This document shows, in pieces, positions 62,361 through 64,000 of a DNA stretch of 64,000 bases. The notes under the pieces were generated by a model that was not told the DNA's origin, searched no databases, and saw nothing but the letters and a program-made list of their open reading frames with translations. Position 1 is the first letter of the stretch; each line of letters begins with the position of its first letter. Source of the stretch: Phycisphaerales bacterium (lineage in GTDB: Bacteria > Planctomycetota > Phycisphaerae > Phycisphaerales > SM1A02); NCBI GenBank assembly GCA_029268515.1, contig JAQWNP010000012.1:1-64000 (forward strand), given 5' to 3'. Made by a program: the position numbers and the translations under genes.

Positions 62361-62390
62361 CGCCCCCCGGAGATTTATCTTCGGGGGGCG
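62361..62390. terminator. Strong hairpin terminator after the protease gene
   Basis: CGCCCCCCG plus GAGAT pairs with ATCTT plus CGGGGGGCG around a TT loop: 14 base pairs with one G-T wobble, followed by TTTGCTTG. A Rho-independent terminator for the 58522-62331 gene; it is 29 bases after the stop. Confidence 0.8.
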
Positions 62391-62465
62391 TTTGCTTGCA
62401 AGCAGAATGACGGCCTACAATCTGATTCTGCAGCCGGAATCCAATCCCTTTTTAGAGGCCCTCTG

Positions 62466-63101
62466 ATGAAAGAACGCATGATCATCGGCGTGACTGGCGC
62501 CAGCGGCATCACATATGCCATTCGCTTACTTGAAGTATTACCCCAGATGGGATTTGAGACTCACTTGGTCATGTCTCGCGCTGCCCAACTCGTCCGAGAG
62601 TATGAAACTGGTGTCAGCAAACGTGGCATGGAGGCATTGGCCGATCATATCTATGGCCCTGGTGACATTGGCGCGTCCATCGCATCAGGGTCATTCAAGA
62701 CCAGAGGAATGATCATTGCCCCATGCTCAATAAAGACGATGTCTGAGATTGCATACGGGACCACCACTAATCTTGTTGCAAGAGCGGCGGATGTCACACT
62801 TAAGGAACGCCGCAAACTTGCATTATTGTTACGCGAGTCCCCGCTGCACGCTGGACACATCAAAACCATGCTGCAGGCAACAGAGGCCGGGGCAATCATC
62901 GCACCTGCGGTAACAGCCTTCTACGACAAGCCGCAGACAATCCAGGATATGGTTGACCATACCGTTGGAAGATTGCTCAGCCTCTTTGATATTGAGACCG
63001 ATCTCTTCGAGCCCTGGGTCCCGCCTAACACTGAAGCGGACCATTCCAAGACCACTCCGAGCAGAAGTTCGACCGACAAGACACTCACTACCGATGCATA
63101 G
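62466..63101 (+). CDS. ubiX: Flavin prenyltransferase
   Basis: 211 aa. UbiX/Pad1 features: IGVTGASGITYAIRLLEVL (FMN-binding loop), HLVMSRAAQLV, GSFKTRGMIIAPCSIKTMSEIAYG, and LTNLV-like ATNLVARAADVTLKERRKLALLLRESPLH. It adds a dimethylallyl group to FMN, forming the prenyl-FMN cofactor of UbiD-family decarboxylases. A C-terminal tail of about 20 residues is disordered. No UbiD-type decarboxylase gene is adjacent in the window, so its client is unlinked or downstream of the window. Confidence 0.92.
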   Translation: MKERMIIGVTGASGITYAIRLLEVLPQMGFETHLVMSRAAQLVREYETGVSKRGMEALADHIYGPGDIGASIASGSFKTRGMIIAPCSIKTMSEIAYGTTTNLVARAADVTLKERRKLALLLRESPLHAGHIKTMLQATEAGAIIAPAVTAFYDKPQTIQDMVDHTVGRLLSLFDIETDLFEPWVPPNTEADHSKTTPSRSSTDKTLTTDA

Positions 63102-63250
63102 CGATCATTGCTTGCAGCCAGAGCAATAAAGAAGAGCCTCCTACTATCAATCACTATTGGCCAATGCCGCAAGAGTGAGAGCTACTTCTATTTTGACTTT
63201 TGGCTCTTTCATTACGCATGATCTCGACAGGAGATAATATCTTCAACGCA

Positions 63251-64000
63251 ATGGTCTACCCCCACCTCTATTCTCACCAAGCCATGCTTGAGCATGATCC
63301 TGCGAAAGATATCCATGGCTTCACGAGTCCGGAAGTGCCTGACCGACTTGCAGCCATACTCAAGGAAACCCCGACACAGTCTCTGCAAATGATTCGCGAT
63401 CAAGAGGCTGCAACAGCGACTCAACTGAGCCGTGTCCATAGCGCCAACTACGTTGAGCATCTCATCAACTGCGCTGATCGAAACCTACTCCTTGATTTCG
63501 ACACCGCAATAAGCCCTGGGTCAGTCAAAGCCGCGACCATTGCAGCCGGGGCCGCCATTAAAGCGGTCACGTCTGCATGCGATCAGCCTGGACAACCGAC
63601 ATTGGCCGCCATTCGCCCCCCCGGACATCACGCCGAGATTGCTCGAGCAATGGGGTTCTGTCTCTTTAACAACATCGCTGTTGCTGCACAACACGCTTTG
63701 GACGAACTTAACATCAATCGCATCTGCATCATCGATTGGGATGTACATCACGGCAATGGCACGCAGAACATTTTCTATGACCGCAATGACGTTCTTTTTA
63801 TAAGCATTCACCAATCGCCACTCTATCCTGGATCGGGCTATCTAGAAGAGATCGGCAATGGTCCTGGCAAAGGATTCACCGTCAATGTGCCGATGCCTGC
63901 AGGGCAAATGGATGCCGATTACATACAGATATTTGAACACATCATTGAACCAATTAATAAAAACTTCAAACCCGACCTAATACTAATCTCAGCTGGCTTC
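63251..64000 (+). CDS. Class II-type histone deacetylase family protein (AcuC/HdaH-like), 3' truncated
   Basis: Reading from ATG 63251 (ATG 63218 is also in frame), 250 codons are present before the window edge. Conserved active-site segments are visible: LAAIRPPGHHAEIARAMG (the tandem His pair), FCLFNNIAVAAQ, IIDWDVHHGNGTQNIFY (zinc ligands Asp and His) and HQSPLYPGSGYLEEIG. It belongs to the deacetylase superfamily of bacterial HDAC-like amidohydrolases acting on acetylated lysines, polyamines or acetoin-related substrates. The substrate cannot be decided. The C-terminus lies outside the window. Confidence 0.88.
   Translation, partial: MVYPHLYSHQAMLEHDPAKDIHGFTSPEVPDRLAAILKETPTQSLQMIRDQEAATATQLSRVHSANYVEHLINCADRNLLLDFDTAISPGSVKAATIAAGAAIKAVTSACDQPGQPTLAAIRPPGHHAEIARAMGFCLFNNIAVAAQHALDELNINRICIIDWDVHHGNGTQNIFYDRNDVLFISIHQSPLYPGSGYLEEIGNGPGKGFTVNVPMPAGQMDADYIQIFEHIIEPINKNFKPDLILISAGF

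Noticed and set aside
1-64000. CRISPR array, prophage or transposase
   Set aside because: No regular direct repeats, phage structural genes or transposase motifs were seen on either strand.

Overview
The window looks like chromosome of a Gram-negative bacterium of the phylum Planctomycetota, most likely class Phycisphaerae or a close relative. Supporting signs are extracellular proteins carrying tandem calcium-loop (dockerin-like) repeats of the form DxNGDxxVDLxDFSxFLxxFG, a Kdo transferase (an LPS-type outer membrane), many lipoproteins with a lipobox, mid-range GC, and WXG100/FtsK-type genes. There is no rRNA operon, CRISPR array, prophage or recognisable transposase. One tRNA, tRNA-Gly(UCC), is present. 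The taxonomic placement is an inference from protein features.

Layout. 1-7 kb: surface and exopolysaccharide functions (the end of one dockerin-like protein, a dockerin-like/PL14 polysaccharide lyase, a sulfotransferase, a Wzx-like flippase, a YHYH protein and a secreted beta-helix protein). 7-16.5 kb: a tryptophan catabolic island made of two convergent operons. The plus-strand operon encodes ACMSD, kynureninase, kynurenine 3-monooxygenase, tryptophan 2,3-dioxygenase and kynurenine formamidase. The minus-strand operon encodes a sodium:solute symporter, an atypical SDR, an aldehyde dehydrogenase and a RidA-family (2-aminomuconate deaminase-like) protein. 3-Hydroxyanthranilate dioxygenase, needed to join the two halves, is not in the window. 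16.5-34 kb: housekeeping genes (rplU with a structured leader, M48 protease, ubiE/menG, msrP, lysC, a queuosine mannosyltransferase homologue, a Fur-like regulator, a TsaE-YacG fusion, thiL, waaA, an FHA protein, two ClpP-fold periplasmic proteins, CCA-adding enzyme, rsmD). 34-47 kb: alpha/beta hydrolase, lone trpB, EEP phosphoesterase, S41 protease, TPR lipoprotein, valS, DUF1570-like metallopeptidase, GNAT and cyclophilin.

47.3-52.5 kb: the most interesting segment. Four co-directional genes encode a WXG100-like protein, a coiled-coil protein, a second WXG100-like miniprotein and a 1311-residue membrane FtsK/SpoIIIE ATPase. The ATPase has three tandem ATPase-like modules, of which only the middle one keeps a P-loop, and long coiled coils flanking a two-helix membrane hairpin. 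I read it as a minimal type VII-secretion-like system without the accessory proteins known from Actinobacteria or Firmicutes.

52.5-64 kb: glutaryl-CoA dehydrogenase, a second sulfotransferase, a TVP38/DedA-like protein, tRNA-Gly, an ABC exporter, a 1269-residue mosaic trypsin-like secreted protein ending in dockerin-like repeats, a UbiX flavin prenyltransferase and the start of an HDAC-family deacetylase cut by the window edge. Coding density is very high: several gene pairs overlap by 1-17 bases, and the ends of several convergent genes share stop-codon bases.
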